Shown here piece by piece: positions 1 through 7,716 of a stretch of 10,428 nt of DNA (the first letter of the stretch is position 1; every line of letters starts with the position of its first letter). Location of the stretch: the NCBI GenBank assembly GCA_019309665.1, contig JAFDFV010000028.1:1-10428 (forward strand). Reading direction: 5' to 3'. This DNA is from Deltaproteobacteria bacterium. Lineage in GTDB: Bacteria; Desulfobacterota; Desulfobacteria; Desulfobacterales; ETH-SRB1. The notes beneath the pieces were generated by a model, which saw nothing but the letters and a program-made list of their open reading frames with translations, did not search any database and was not told where the DNA came from. The position numbers and the translations under genes are program-made.

Positions 1-2235
1 GTTTCGTTCATCAAAAATGTGAGCCACAAGATCTGAATCACGATCCAGCCCCAGAGTCAACTGGGTTAAGTCATTGGAACCAATGGAAAATCCGTCAAAG
101 ACATCGCTGAAGGCATCGGCTGAAATTACATTACTTGGGATTTCGCACATTACATATACTTCCAGCTCGTTTTCGCCCTGAACAAGCCCGAATTCCTTCA
201 AAACCTCTATTACTTTACGGCCTTCCTCAGGAGTACGACAGAAAGGAACCATCAGTTTGATATTGGTAAGCCCCATATCATTTCTGGCTTTGAGCAAAGC
301 TTTACATTCAAGCTCAAAGGCTGGTTTATATTTCTCATCATAATAACGTGATGCCCCACGCCAGCCAATCATGGGATTGCTTTCAATCGGCTCATACAGC
401 GTGCCGCCTACCAGGTTTGCATATTCATTGCTCTTAAAATCTGATAATCGTACAATCACATCCTTGGGATAAAAACCTGCGCCAATACGACCAACACCTT
501 CGGCCAGTTTATCAATAAAGAACTGTTTCTTGTCATCCGGGTAAGCAGTAGTAAGAGCTTCAATTTCTTTTACAATTTCTGCGATCTTTTTATCAGATTT
601 AGCCTTTGCTTTTAGATCGTCGAAATAATAAAGAGCCAGGGGATGAATACCAATATGAGAATTAATAATAAATTCCTCCCTGGCCAAACCAACGCCCTCA
701 TTGGGTATCTGACACTCAGTAAAGGCCCTCTCAGGAATACCAACATTCATCATTATAGCTGTCCTTGTGGGAGGCAATGTGTCAAGATCCAGTTTATCTA
801 TTTCAAACTTCAAAAGTCCCTCATATATGTTACCTGTTTCACCATCAGCACATGAAACAGTCACCTCGCTTCCATTTTTTATTAGTTCAGAACCATTTAC
901 AGTGCCGACTATACATGGAATTCCCAGTTCACGTGAAATTATTGCGGCATGGCAGGTTCTTCCGCCGCGGTTGGCAACTATGGCGCTTGCTATTTTCATG
1001 ATTGGTTCCCAGTCAGGATCGGTCATGTCGGTAACCAGCACTTCACCTTTTTTGAACTCGTGAATATGGGCTGAATCCTCAATTATATGCGCTACCCCCT
1101 GACCTATCATGGCCCCAACAGCCTGTCCTGATGCAATGACTTTGCCTTTTTCCTTCAGCACGTAGGTTTCAAGAACTCTCTTTGATGAACTTTGTGAATG
1201 CACGGTTTCCGGCCTTGCCTGTACAATATAAAGTTTTCCTGTTCCAGTGTTACCGTCACCGTCCTTGGCCCATTCAATGTCCATGGGTTTTTGATAATGA
1301 TCTTCGATAATACATGCCCATTTTGCCAGTTGGATAATTTCATCATCGTTTAATATATATTTCCCACGTTCCTCGGGACTAGTATCTATATTTTTGACTG
1401 TTTCTTTGTCATGGGAATCTGAATTATAAATCATTTTAAGTTCTTTACTTCCCACCTTCTTGCCAACAATTGGCCGCTTCCCTTTTTTAAGTGTGGGCTT
1501 GAAGACGTAATATTCATCGGGATTAACAACGCCAAGTACTACGTTTTCGCCAAGTCCCCAGGAACCGGTGATAAAAACCGCATCCTCAAAACCACTCTCT
1601 GTGTCAATTGAAAAAATGACGCCGGATGAAGCCGCATCACTGCGAATCATTTTCTGAACGGCAATGGAAAGGTAAACGTCAAACTGTCCAAATCCCTTGT
1701 CGTGGCGATAAGAAATTGCGCGATTGGTAAACAGACTTGCAAAACATTTCCGGCAGTTTTCAATAAGGGCATCTACACCTCTGATATTAAGAAAGGTTTC
1801 CTGTTGACCCGCAAAAGAGGCATCCGGCAAATCCTCCGCTGTAGCAGACGAGCGAACCGCCACATCCACATTTGAACCATATTCCTCTTCCATTTTCTTA
1901 TAGGCCTCAATAATAGCCTGCCTCAGGTCATCCGGAAACTCGGCATTTCTGATTATGCTTCTGACCTTCTCGCCGCGTTCCTGAAGATTTTTCATATCAT
2001 TGGTATCAAGCCCTGACATGGCATCCAGTACATCATTTGCAATTCCCGCTGTTTTAATCAAATGTTTATAAGCATATGAAGTGATGGCGAAACCATTAGG
2101 AACAGCAACGCCTTTCGAAGTTAGTTTCTGATGCATCTCGCCTAGCGAGGCATTCTTGCCGCCAACCAAGGCAACGTCCCCGATTAAAACTTCATCAAAC
2201 CAAAGAATAAATGCCTTATCATGTTTATCTGCCAT
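1..2235 (-). CDS. ppsA: Phosphoenolpyruvate synthase (pyruvate, water dikinase), C-terminus cut by window edge
   Basis: This enzyme converts pyruvate, ATP and water to PEP, AMP and phosphate in the cytosol, the entry step of gluconeogenesis from C3 compounds. The reading frame is open from ATG at 2235 to base 1 (745 codons; E. coli PpsA is about 792), so only the last ~45 residues are missing. The N-terminal ATP/pyruvate-phosphate dikinase domain begins with LWFDEVLIGDVALVGGKNAS and has the nucleotide-site segment AVRSSATAEDLPDASFAGQQ near residues 126-145 (Arg128). The swivelling phosphohistidine domain has GGRTCHAAIISRELGIP with the catalytic His at about 429. The C-terminal PEP/pyruvate barrel shows MIGWRGASRYY (Arg626) and GFSIGSNDLTQLTLGLDRDS. 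The conserved C-terminal cysteine segment lies beyond the edge. The start is supported by AGGAGA five bases upstream and by family N-terminus. PpsA rather than PPDK fits the length and motif wording. Family assignment is very secure. Confidence 0.97.
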   Translation of the reverse strand, partial: MADKHDKAFILWFDEVLIGDVALVGGKNASLGEMHQKLTSKGVAVPNGFAITSYAYKHLIKTAGIANDVLDAMSGLDTNDMKNLQERGEKVRSIIRNAEFPDDLRQAIIEAYKKMEEEYGSNVDVAVRSSATAEDLPDASFAGQQETFLNIRGVDALIENCRKCFASLFTNRAISYRHDKGFGQFDVYLSIAVQKMIRSDAASSGVIFSIDTESGFEDAVFITGSWGLGENVVLGVVNPDEYYVFKPTLKKGKRPIVGKKVGSKELKMIYNSDSHDKETVKNIDTSPEERGKYILNDDEIIQLAKWACIIEDHYQKPMDIEWAKDGDGNTGTGKLYIVQARPETVHSQSSSKRVLETYVLKEKGKVIASGQAVGAMIGQGVAHIIEDSAHIHEFKKGEVLVTDMTDPDWEPIMKIASAIVANRGGRTCHAAIISRELGIPCIVGTVNGSELIKNGSEVTVSCADGETGNIYEGLLKFEIDKLDLDTLPPTRTAIMMNVGIPERAFTECQIPNEGVGLAREEFIINSHIGIHPLALYYFDDLKAKAKSDKKIAEIVKEIEALTTAYPDDKKQFFIDKLAEGVGRIGAGFYPKDVIVRLSDFKSNEYANLVGGTLYEPIESNPMIGWRGASRYYDEKYKPAFELECKALLKARNDMGLTNIKLMVPFCRTPEEGRKVIEVLKEFGLVQGENELEVYVMCEIPSNVISADAFSDVFDGFSIGSNDLTQLTLGLDRDSDLVAHIFDERN

Positions 2236-2240
2236 CTTTG

Positions 2241-2246
2241 TCTCCT
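2241..2246 (-). promoter_or_regulatory. Ribosome binding site of ppsA
   Basis: Minus-strand AGGAGA lies five bases before the ATG at 2235. It fixes the ppsA start. Confidence 0.8.
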
Positions 2247-2314
2247 AATCAGCTTTTTCGGTTAATTAATTAATATAATACAAAATAATACCAATAGCCA
2301 ACCACTTATTTTTA

Positions 2315-2344
2315 TTTATATCTAAACTAATACATAAGTGTCAA
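2315..2344 (-). promoter_or_regulatory. Candidate sigma70-type promoter for ppsA
   Basis: On the minus strand a perfect TTGACA (2339-2344) is followed after 18 bases by TATAAA (2315-2320). Transcription would start near 2308, giving a leader of about 70 nt. It sits in the 157-bp AT-rich gap between yihY and ppsA, so ppsA probably has its own promoter. The leader contains the AT palindrome TTAATTAA, of unknown meaning. Seen by consensus match only. Confidence 0.6.
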
Positions 2345-2392
2345 TATTAACCTTTCATTAAGCGATTTTCTTTAAAAATATTAACAAATTGT

Positions 2393-3256
2393 TCAAGACA
2401 AACGTTTGTGTTGAGCAATTGCGGCGCTTAAATGCGCACCAAAGAGCACGATTAAATTAATGATATAAATCCAGGTCATAAAAGAGATCAGTGCTCCCAG
2501 CGATCCATAAACCAAATTATATCTCGACAGCCCGCTGCTGAGATACCAGCTAAAAGCAGATGTAGCTACTTCTTCAGAAATCACAGCAAAAAAAGCTCCT
2601 CCAAAAGCCTCGGACCATTTAACTTTTGTTTTTGGTACCCACCGGTAAAAGCTCATAAGGGTCATACAGATAAATATATAAATAATAATATTTGAAAAAA
2701 TTGGTCTGAAATATGAAATATTAACGCTGCCTATCAATTGTATATTCAAACTAGCTATAAGATGAATTGCTGCCTTTGCCATCAAAAATAATGGCAGCAG
2801 CGCAACAAAAAAAAGTATTATTGAAAAGGCGGTTAACCGGGCTCTGAAAATATTTTGCGCCGGTGCATCAATCCATGCCCTGTTCAGATTATGCACAAGA
2901 GTGGTAAAAACACGGGTTGCAGCCCACACCAGTGCAATCAAACCTGTAATTCCGAAAGCCCCGCGAGCCTGAAGGATTTGCTGCATATTAGTACTTATTA
3001 TCTGGTGGGAAGCTACAGGAAAAAATTTGAGAATTGTTTCCAGTATTTTTTCCTGAACATGTAAGCTCTCTAAAAAAAAGCTGTTTGCCGCAACAACTAT
3101 TAAAATAACAGGAAAAAGCGAAAATAATGTATAAAATGCCATACTTGCGGCGGCTTCCGAAGCATGTTCCTGGCCAAATCTTTTTAAAGCATATTTCATT
3201 AATTTTAAAAAATAAGTAAGGCCGGAATTAATTATTTTCAGGGAGTTTTTATCCAC
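2393..3256 (-). CDS. YihY/BrkB family inner-membrane protein
   Basis: A 287-residue polytopic membrane protein of the YihY/BrkB family, once called 'ribonuclease BN' by misassignment; the molecular function of the family is not firmly established (transport or envelope roles have been suggested). Six hydrophobic segments are visible at about 38-60, 99-120, 143-165, 187-208, 218-238 and 250-275. Family hallmarks are the N-terminal EAAASMAFYTLFSLFPV (34-50), NLNRAW around 123-128, the RWVP turn (205-208), and the C-terminal YGSLGALISFMTWIYIIN (250-267) followed by LFGAHLSAAI. The start is GTG, chosen because GGAG (3265-3268) is eight bases upstream; no better ATG exists before Met20, just ahead of the first membrane segment. 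Length is normal for the family. It is separated from the fusion enzyme upstream by 231 bp and from ppsA downstream by 157 bp, so an operon with either is not evident. Confidence 0.9.
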   Translation of the reverse strand: MDKNSLKIINSGLTYFLKLMKYALKRFGQEHASEAAASMAFYTLFSLFPVILIVVAANSFFLESLHVQEKILETILKFFPVASHQIISTNMQQILQARGAFGITGLIALVWAATRVFTTLVHNLNRAWIDAPAQNIFRARLTAFSIILFFVALLPLFLMAKAAIHLIASLNIQLIGSVNISYFRPIFSNIIIYIFICMTLMSFYRWVPKTKVKWSEAFGGAFFAVISEEVATSAFSWYLSSGLSRYNLVYGSLGALISFMTWIYIINLIVLFGAHLSAAIAQHKRLS

Positions 3257-3267
3257 AATCTATTCTC

Positions 3268-3284
3268 CAGAAATTTACAAACTC
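3268..3284 (-). repeat. 17-base dispersed repeat, copy 1
   Basis: Minus-strand GAGTTTGTAAATTTCTG, ending at the first base of the yihY ribosome binding site. An identical 17-mer occurs on the plus strand at 7459-7475, upstream of the MFS gene. It may be part of a larger dispersed intergenic repeat, or a chance AT-rich match. Confidence 0.5.
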
Positions 3285-3338
3285 ATTATGAAACCTGCCG
3301 CGCATGAGCTTCTCAAAAAATTCCAAAAAACGTAAAAG

Positions 3339-3468
3339 TTCACCACGGAACGACACGGAGTTTCACTGAAATCAGAACAAAACCCAATTGATCAATTATT
3401 TCAAAACAACTCGCTTGAGAATGGGTCTATTGATAGTTCAGTGTAATTCCGTGAAAATCCGTGGTGAA
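3339..3468. repeat. Imperfect inverted repeat (32-bp arms, 66-bp spacer)
   Basis: Left arm 3339-3370 and right arm 3437-3468 are the same length. The right arm, reverse-complemented, matches the left in three ungapped blocks: TTCACCACGGA (11/11), CACGGA (6/6) and CACTGAA (7/7), with two short diverged tracts between them. Each arm carries the internal near-repeat CACGGA twice. The spacer is not itself clearly palindromic. No transposase is nearby. The element could be a dispersed intergenic or MITE-like unit, or a structured RNA leader or trailer, since it begins 19 bases beyond the stop of the fusion gene and lies upstream of yihY. Confidence 0.65.
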
Positions 3469-3487
3469 CCATTACCAAAAAACCAAT

Positions 3488-6136
3488 TCAAACCAATGCT
3501 TCTAAACGTTTCTTGAGCTCCAGATAATTGGTTTTACCTGTCCCCAGAACCGGTATTTCATTCAATTTTATCACATGCCTGATATTGTGGAGAGCGCTGA
3601 GACCGGCATCGCGAAGAAAGGAATTTACCGATACCCGATCTGTATCCTTAACCGCAAATAATATCAGCTCCGGATTTTCCTCGCTGGGTGTTGCCTCAAC
3701 TGCGATTACAGGGCCCTCGTCGTCATCACCTGCAAAGTGCGGCACCAAGACCTCTTCTATAGCGGGCAGTGAGATCATCTCGCCTCCCAGCTTAACAAAG
3801 CGTTTCAATCGACCGCAAAAGGTTAAAACTCCCTCGGTATCTTCGGATATAAGGTCGCCGGTTTTGTACCATTCTTTGCCTTTATGCTCAACAAAGGGAG
3901 ATTCTCCGTCATAGTTCAGGTAACCGCTGAATACGCTTGGTCCGCGCACCAGAAGCATCCCAGCTCTGTTCCTGCCAACTTCATTACCGGTATCAACACT
4001 AATAATTGCATGTTCAAGCGAGGGCATTACCCTGCCGATTGTATATGGTTTTGGGGCGCTTTCCATGTTGAAGGATATAATCGGCGAACATTCAGTTTCA
4101 CCGTAGCCTTCGAGAAGTTTTATTTTTGGGCAGCGTTCATTTATAGACTTGTATACTGCTGCCGGACATTTTTCAGCACCGCTGATAGCAAGCCGTAATG
4201 TTTGAAGCTGTCTGCTGCTCGATGCTTTCACGATGCCATTTATAAATGTGGGAGTCCCGACCATTAGCGATACCCTGTATTCCTCTATCAAACGCGCGAT
4301 AGTAGATGCCTCGGTAGGATTGGGATTATATACTGTACGAATACCCATAGATAACGGAAGTACAATTGTTGCTGTAATGCCGAATGAATGGAATGGAGGC
4401 AGGATGCCAACCATAACATCCTTCTCCCAAACTGTTACCATTGAAGAGATGTCCCGAATATTTGTCATTATATTTTTGTGTGAAAGCGGTACTGCTTTCG
4501 GCAGACCCTCTGAGCCACTGGTAAACAGAATTACAGCAGTATCATTCATTTTGGGATGTTTTAACGACAACCAGGTTAGCCGGCTCCTTAAATAAGCTGA
4601 TATTTTGGATTTATACGAAATTTTTTTGCGAAGATCTTCAAGAAATACAAAGCGATCGCTCAATTGGTCCAGGTTTACCCCCTGCATTGAAAGCCTGTCC
4701 ACAAGTACATTAGCGGTCAATACATTCTTTACACCAATAAGATTAAGCGAATGTACCATATTGCGAGAACCGACTGTCCAGTTAACCATAACCGGTATTT
4801 TGCCGGCAAAAAGGGTGGCCAGATAAACTATTGCAGCTCCTGCCGATGCCGGCAGCATAATTCCTATATGACTGCCTGACAAAGCCTTTATCAGGGGCTT
4901 AAGCACCATAATTGCAACAATAATGTCGCGATATGTCTTTTCGCCGCTTACCTGATCTGCGATGATAAGTCTGGAAGGATTCCGCCTTGCCTGATTCAAA
5001 AAAACCTCGGTTATTGTGTTTCCTTCTGCTATGGTTAACTGGGTGTTTGAAAAAGGTTGTCTAAGCCACCTATGACTCGCAGGTTTCAATGGCACATTAT
5101 CAGATGCCACTCCTTTGCCCATTGCAGCCTGCATTACATCCCGGACAGTATTCAATGAACCGGTATCAACCTGAGAAAACCCGAATTCTTTTTCCAGCCA
5201 TGCAATCACTTCTGCAACGGCAAGACTGTCCAGCCCAAGGTCATACGCCAGATGATGGTCTTTTTTTATGTTTGTCTGCCCCGTAAATTGCCCCAGAAAT
5301 TCAATAACCAGTTTCTGTGTGGTTTCAGGCACAGCATCGGTCTTCCAGTCGATCTTTACATGCTCCGGCTCAGGGCATATCCTAACACCACCCTTCTCAT
5401 AGAAAAGATATGGGACATAGGTATTTCGGGAAGCATCGGCATTATAAAAATCCTCCAGAAAACGGTTCATGGTAATCCGGTCTGCCGTGCGGGGAAAGTT
5501 TTTTGGTTCGACAAACTCAATCCGTACCGGCCTTCGCGGCATGAAAAATAAGCCGTTAAGGAAAAGATACTTCAGCCCTTGCTTAAGGTTAAACATAACA
5601 TCCGGATTCTTGCCTGAAGCCCAGCTAAAACTGCTTCCCCATAAACCATTCTGACGTACCAGAACCACACGGACATCCGGAACCTGTTCCAGAATTAGCT
5701 TGACTGCGCTGGCTGCCCGGATTTCTTCCATGCAACTCCTTTTAAGGTGGCCCGCAGGGTAGAGCAAAAAATTTCCATTGCTTCGAATATATTCAACAGT
5801 TTCTGAAAGCACTTCTTTAATAACTGCGGAAGCAGCACGTCCTGTTCTAGGAATATCAGGGATCAACCTTGCTCCAAAGCGTTTGCTTATCCATGCAACC
5901 AGAGGATTAGTTAGCCGTAATTCAACGGCAAGTGATTGCGGTGCAAAATCTTTGTGCAAAATAGAAACTATGATGGCAGGATCTATCAATGCAGGATGAT
6001 TCGGCAAAAAAAGAATGCCGTTTTTTCCCCTTGATTTTATATCATCCAGCCCTTTTATTTTGATGCTGTAACGAAGCCTGAGTAAAATTTTGGCTAAAAG
6101 TCTCAGCAAGTTATTCAATAGACTATATTTATTCAT
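3488..6136 (-). CDS. Aas-like trifunctional fusion: acyltransferase - acyl carrier domain - acyl-ACP synthetase (AMP-binding)
   Basis: An 882-residue protein with three domains. (1) Residues ~1-240: PlsC/LPLAT-type acyltransferase with the HX4D motif NHPALID (His47, Asp52) and a motif III variant LLYPAGH (125-130), where the usual FPEG glutamate is Ala128. (2) Residues ~265-345: acyl-carrier domain with YDLGLDSL, phosphopantetheine site Ser304. (3) Residues ~370-882: adenylating ligase with LFTSGSEGLPKAVPLSH (537-553), GYGETE (677-682), YKTGD (757-761), GRLKRFVKLGGEMISL (775-790) and catalytic-type Lys868 in LGTGKT. The ligase wording resembles E. coli Aas, the acyl-ACP synthetase/2-acyl-GPE acyltransferase (719 aa, no carrier domain). 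Inferred role: activate a fatty acid, load it on the built-in carrier, and transfer it to a lysophospholipid at the cytoplasmic face of the membrane. An alternative is acylation of another glycerolipid or a secondary lipid. The start overlaps the transporter stop by one base. Family is secure; substrate is not. Confidence 0.9.
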   Translation of the reverse strand: MNKYSLLNNLLRLLAKILLRLRYSIKIKGLDDIKSRGKNGILFLPNHPALIDPAIIVSILHKDFAPQSLAVELRLTNPLVAWISKRFGARLIPDIPRTGRAASAVIKEVLSETVEYIRSNGNFLLYPAGHLKRSCMEEIRAASAVKLILEQVPDVRVVLVRQNGLWGSSFSWASGKNPDVMFNLKQGLKYLFLNGLFFMPRRPVRIEFVEPKNFPRTADRITMNRFLEDFYNADASRNTYVPYLFYEKGGVRICPEPEHVKIDWKTDAVPETTQKLVIEFLGQFTGQTNIKKDHHLAYDLGLDSLAVAEVIAWLEKEFGFSQVDTGSLNTVRDVMQAAMGKGVASDNVPLKPASHRWLRQPFSNTQLTIAEGNTITEVFLNQARRNPSRLIIADQVSGEKTYRDIIVAIMVLKPLIKALSGSHIGIMLPASAGAAIVYLATLFAGKIPVMVNWTVGSRNMVHSLNLIGVKNVLTANVLVDRLSMQGVNLDQLSDRFVFLEDLRKKISYKSKISAYLRSRLTWLSLKHPKMNDTAVILFTSGSEGLPKAVPLSHKNIMTNIRDISSMVTVWEKDVMVGILPPFHSFGITATIVLPLSMGIRTVYNPNPTEASTIARLIEEYRVSLMVGTPTFINGIVKASSSRQLQTLRLAISGAEKCPAAVYKSINERCPKIKLLEGYGETECSPIISFNMESAPKPYTIGRVMPSLEHAIISVDTGNEVGRNRAGMLLVRGPSVFSGYLNYDGESPFVEHKGKEWYKTGDLISEDTEGVLTFCGRLKRFVKLGGEMISLPAIEEVLVPHFAGDDDEGPVIAVEATPSEENPELILFAVKDTDRVSVNSFLRDAGLSALHNIRHVIKLNEIPVLGTGKTNYLELKKRLEALV

Positions 6137-6144
6137 TATCCTCT
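6134..6144 (-). promoter_or_regulatory. Stop/start overlap (TAATG) with close-set ribosome binding site
   Basis: The transporter TAA (6136-6138) and the fusion-enzyme ATG (6134-6136) share one base. The AGAGGA (6139-6144) lies within the last codons of the transporter and only two bases from the ATG, closer than ideal. This suggests translational coupling by re-initiation and near-equal dosage of the two proteins. Confidence 0.75.
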
Positions 6145-7410
6145 TTCTTCATCTACAAAATATAATAAGGTTCCGCCTGCAATAAAGAAGAGCGAAATAG
6201 ACATAATACTGACTCTTGATGAAATATCACTGCTGAATCCCATATGTCTGACCATCAGGCCGATTAATCCCATGAAAACAGGGCCGATTACTGCAGCGAA
6301 TTTTCCAAGCATATTATAGAAGCCGAAGTACTCGGCTGATTTGTCCACAGGAATTATTTTGGCATAATAAGAGCGGCTTAATGCCTGTATGCCGCCCTGC
6401 ACCATACCAATGATGATGGCAAGAATATAGAATTCAATTTTATTTTGTATAAAACCTGCCCATATGGAAACAAAGAGATAAACTCCAATTGCTATAAAGA
6501 TTGAGCGCCTGGCGCCTATTTTGCCGCCAAGATAACCGAATCCTATGGCAGAAGGGAAGCCGACAAATTGTGTGATAAGCAATGCAACGATTAAATCATT
6601 TGATTCAAAGCCGATTGAAATTCCATAATCTACTGCCATACGTACTATTGTGTCCACCCCGTCCATATAAAGCCAGTAAGCTATAAGAAACATAAATATA
6701 GGCTTCAGGCGACGGGCCTGATGAAAAGTCTCTTCTAACTGGGCAAAGCCTGCTTTCACCATATTAACGCCGGATACCGCATCTCTGCTCACAGGTTCTT
6801 TCACAAAAATAAAGATCGGTATAGAGAAAAACGCCCACCAGGCACCAACGCAGAGGAATGAAAATTTTACAGCTTCTCCGGCATCAGCAAATCCAAATGT
6901 TTCAGGCCTGAGGGTCATCCACACATTTAAAGCAAAAAGAAGACCTCCGCCCAGATATCCCAGCGAAAATCCCAACGCAGAAACAAAATCCATTTTCTTT
7001 TTTGAGGCAACACCGGTTATTAATGAATCATAGAAAATGTTTCCTCCTGAAAATCCGATAGTTGCAAAGACATACAAAACAACGGCTATCGGCCAGTTGC
7101 CCTTTGAAACCAGATACAGGGACGAAGTCATAACCACGCCCAAATAGGCAAAAAACATTAGAAACTTCTTCTTTGATGTTCCCTTGTCGGCAATAGCTCC
7201 AAGTATGGGTGCAAATAGAGCCACAAAGATACAGCCAATCGAATTTGCCATCCCCAATCTTGCTGTACTCACCGTGACATCAACACCCGCGCTCCAGTAT
7301 TGCTTAAAAAAAATCGGGAAAAAGCCGGCCATAACTGTGGTGGCAAAGGCCGAATTAGCCCAGTCATACATGCTCCACCCGAATATTGCTTTCTTGTCGT
7401 CTGTCTGCAT
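6136..7410 (-). CDS. MFS transporter, UMF1/Atg22-like family
   Basis: A 424-residue, roughly 12-segment inner-membrane transporter. The N-terminus has the family signature YDWANSAFATTV (15-26). A loop 2-3 motif follows as GAIADKGTSKKK (71-82). The second half has GMVQGGIQALSRSYYAK (335-351) followed by IPVDKSAEYFGFYN, the hallmark of UMF1/Atg22-like proteins (yeast Atg22 exports amino acids from the vacuole; bacterial substrates are mostly unknown). Because it is coupled to an Aas-like acyltransferase/ligase, a lysophospholipid or other lipid substrate is inferred, by analogy with LplT of the lplT-aas pair; LplT is from a different MFS branch, so this is not homology-based. The ATG at 7410 is chosen because it places the signature at the usual distance; no clear Shine-Dalgarno precedes it. 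Substrate uncertain, family secure. Confidence 0.88.
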   Translation of the reverse strand: MQTDDKKAIFGWSMYDWANSAFATTVMAGFFPIFFKQYWSAGVDVTVSTARLGMANSIGCIFVALFAPILGAIADKGTSKKKFLMFFAYLGVVMTSSLYLVSKGNWPIAVVLYVFATIGFSGGNIFYDSLITGVASKKKMDFVSALGFSLGYLGGGLLFALNVWMTLRPETFGFADAGEAVKFSFLCVGAWWAFFSIPIFIFVKEPVSRDAVSGVNMVKAGFAQLEETFHQARRLKPIFMFLIAYWLYMDGVDTIVRMAVDYGISIGFESNDLIVALLITQFVGFPSAIGFGYLGGKIGARRSIFIAIGVYLFVSIWAGFIQNKIEFYILAIIIGMVQGGIQALSRSYYAKIIPVDKSAEYFGFYNMLGKFAAVIGPVFMGLIGLMVRHMGFSSDISSRVSIMSISLFFIAGGTLLYFVDEERG

Positions 7411-7716
7411 TTTATTGCTTTTAAATATTATTTTTTTTTCAAAGGACTAAAGGGTTGCGAGTTTGTAAATTTCTGATTATTCAAAATTTAATTGTTAATA
7501 TAATAAAAATCTTATAAATGGTAGATTTGATGATATAATTCTATATGAATGATGAAAAAGCAACTCTTATATCCTTAAAGGAAGTCGGCGGACCGGTGAA
7601 ATTCGGGTAAAAGATTTGGATATTGATATGGCAGATGTCAAGCATTGATGAATTGTTTACGGGGGAAGAAAACGGCATGCCAAAATATTACACCGTAAAA
7701 GAAACAGAAGAACTTG
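7411..7716. other. AT-rich region upstream of the MFS gene, no intact gene
   Basis: No intact gene is visible. The first ~130 bases are strongly AT-rich and must contain the promoter of the transporter operon, but no -35/-10 pair stood out on the minus strand. On the plus strand an extended -10, TGATATAAT (7531-7539), precedes a broken reading frame by a few bases. The remainder is the relic described at 7545-7721. Confidence 0.5.
7459..7475 (+). repeat. 17-base dispersed repeat, copy 2
   Basis: GAGTTTGTAAATTTCTG, identical to the minus-strand sequence at 3268-3284. Flanking bases differ, so the shared block ends sharply on the 3' side. Confidence 0.5.

Larger units (their letters stand above)
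3257..3487. other. Intergenic gap between fusion enzyme and yihY
   Basis: No coding potential was seen in these 231 bp. They hold the 32-bp inverted-repeat pair (3339-3468), one copy of a 17-base sequence repeated near 7459, and the yihY ribosome binding site. No convincing intrinsic terminator for the fusion gene or -35/-10 pair for yihY was found. Confidence 0.6.

Noticed and set aside
767..1063. Plus-strand frames of 70-98 codons inside ppsA, and a 63-codon minus-strand frame at 1155-1346
   Set aside because: They overlap highly conserved PpsA coding sequence in other frames, including the catalytic histidine region, and have no recognisable features.
2380..2400. Hairpin AACA-ATT-TGTT just after yihY as a terminator
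   Set aside because: Stem of four AT-rich pairs is too weak to support a call.
3339..3468. CRISPR-like repeats in the gap before yihY and at 7717-7859
   Set aside because: Each locus has only two copies, in inverted orientation, with no spacer array or cas gene.
3528..5999. Several plus-strand frames of 61-128 codons antisense to the fusion enzyme, and similar ones antisense to recN
   Set aside because: Shadows of conserved motifs of the real minus-strand genes; no ribosome binding sites or domain patterns.
7531..7539. Perfect extended -10 TGATATAAT on the plus strand
   Set aside because: No -35, AT-rich surroundings, and it would drive only a broken reading frame starting six bases downstream; kept as a note rather than a promoter call.
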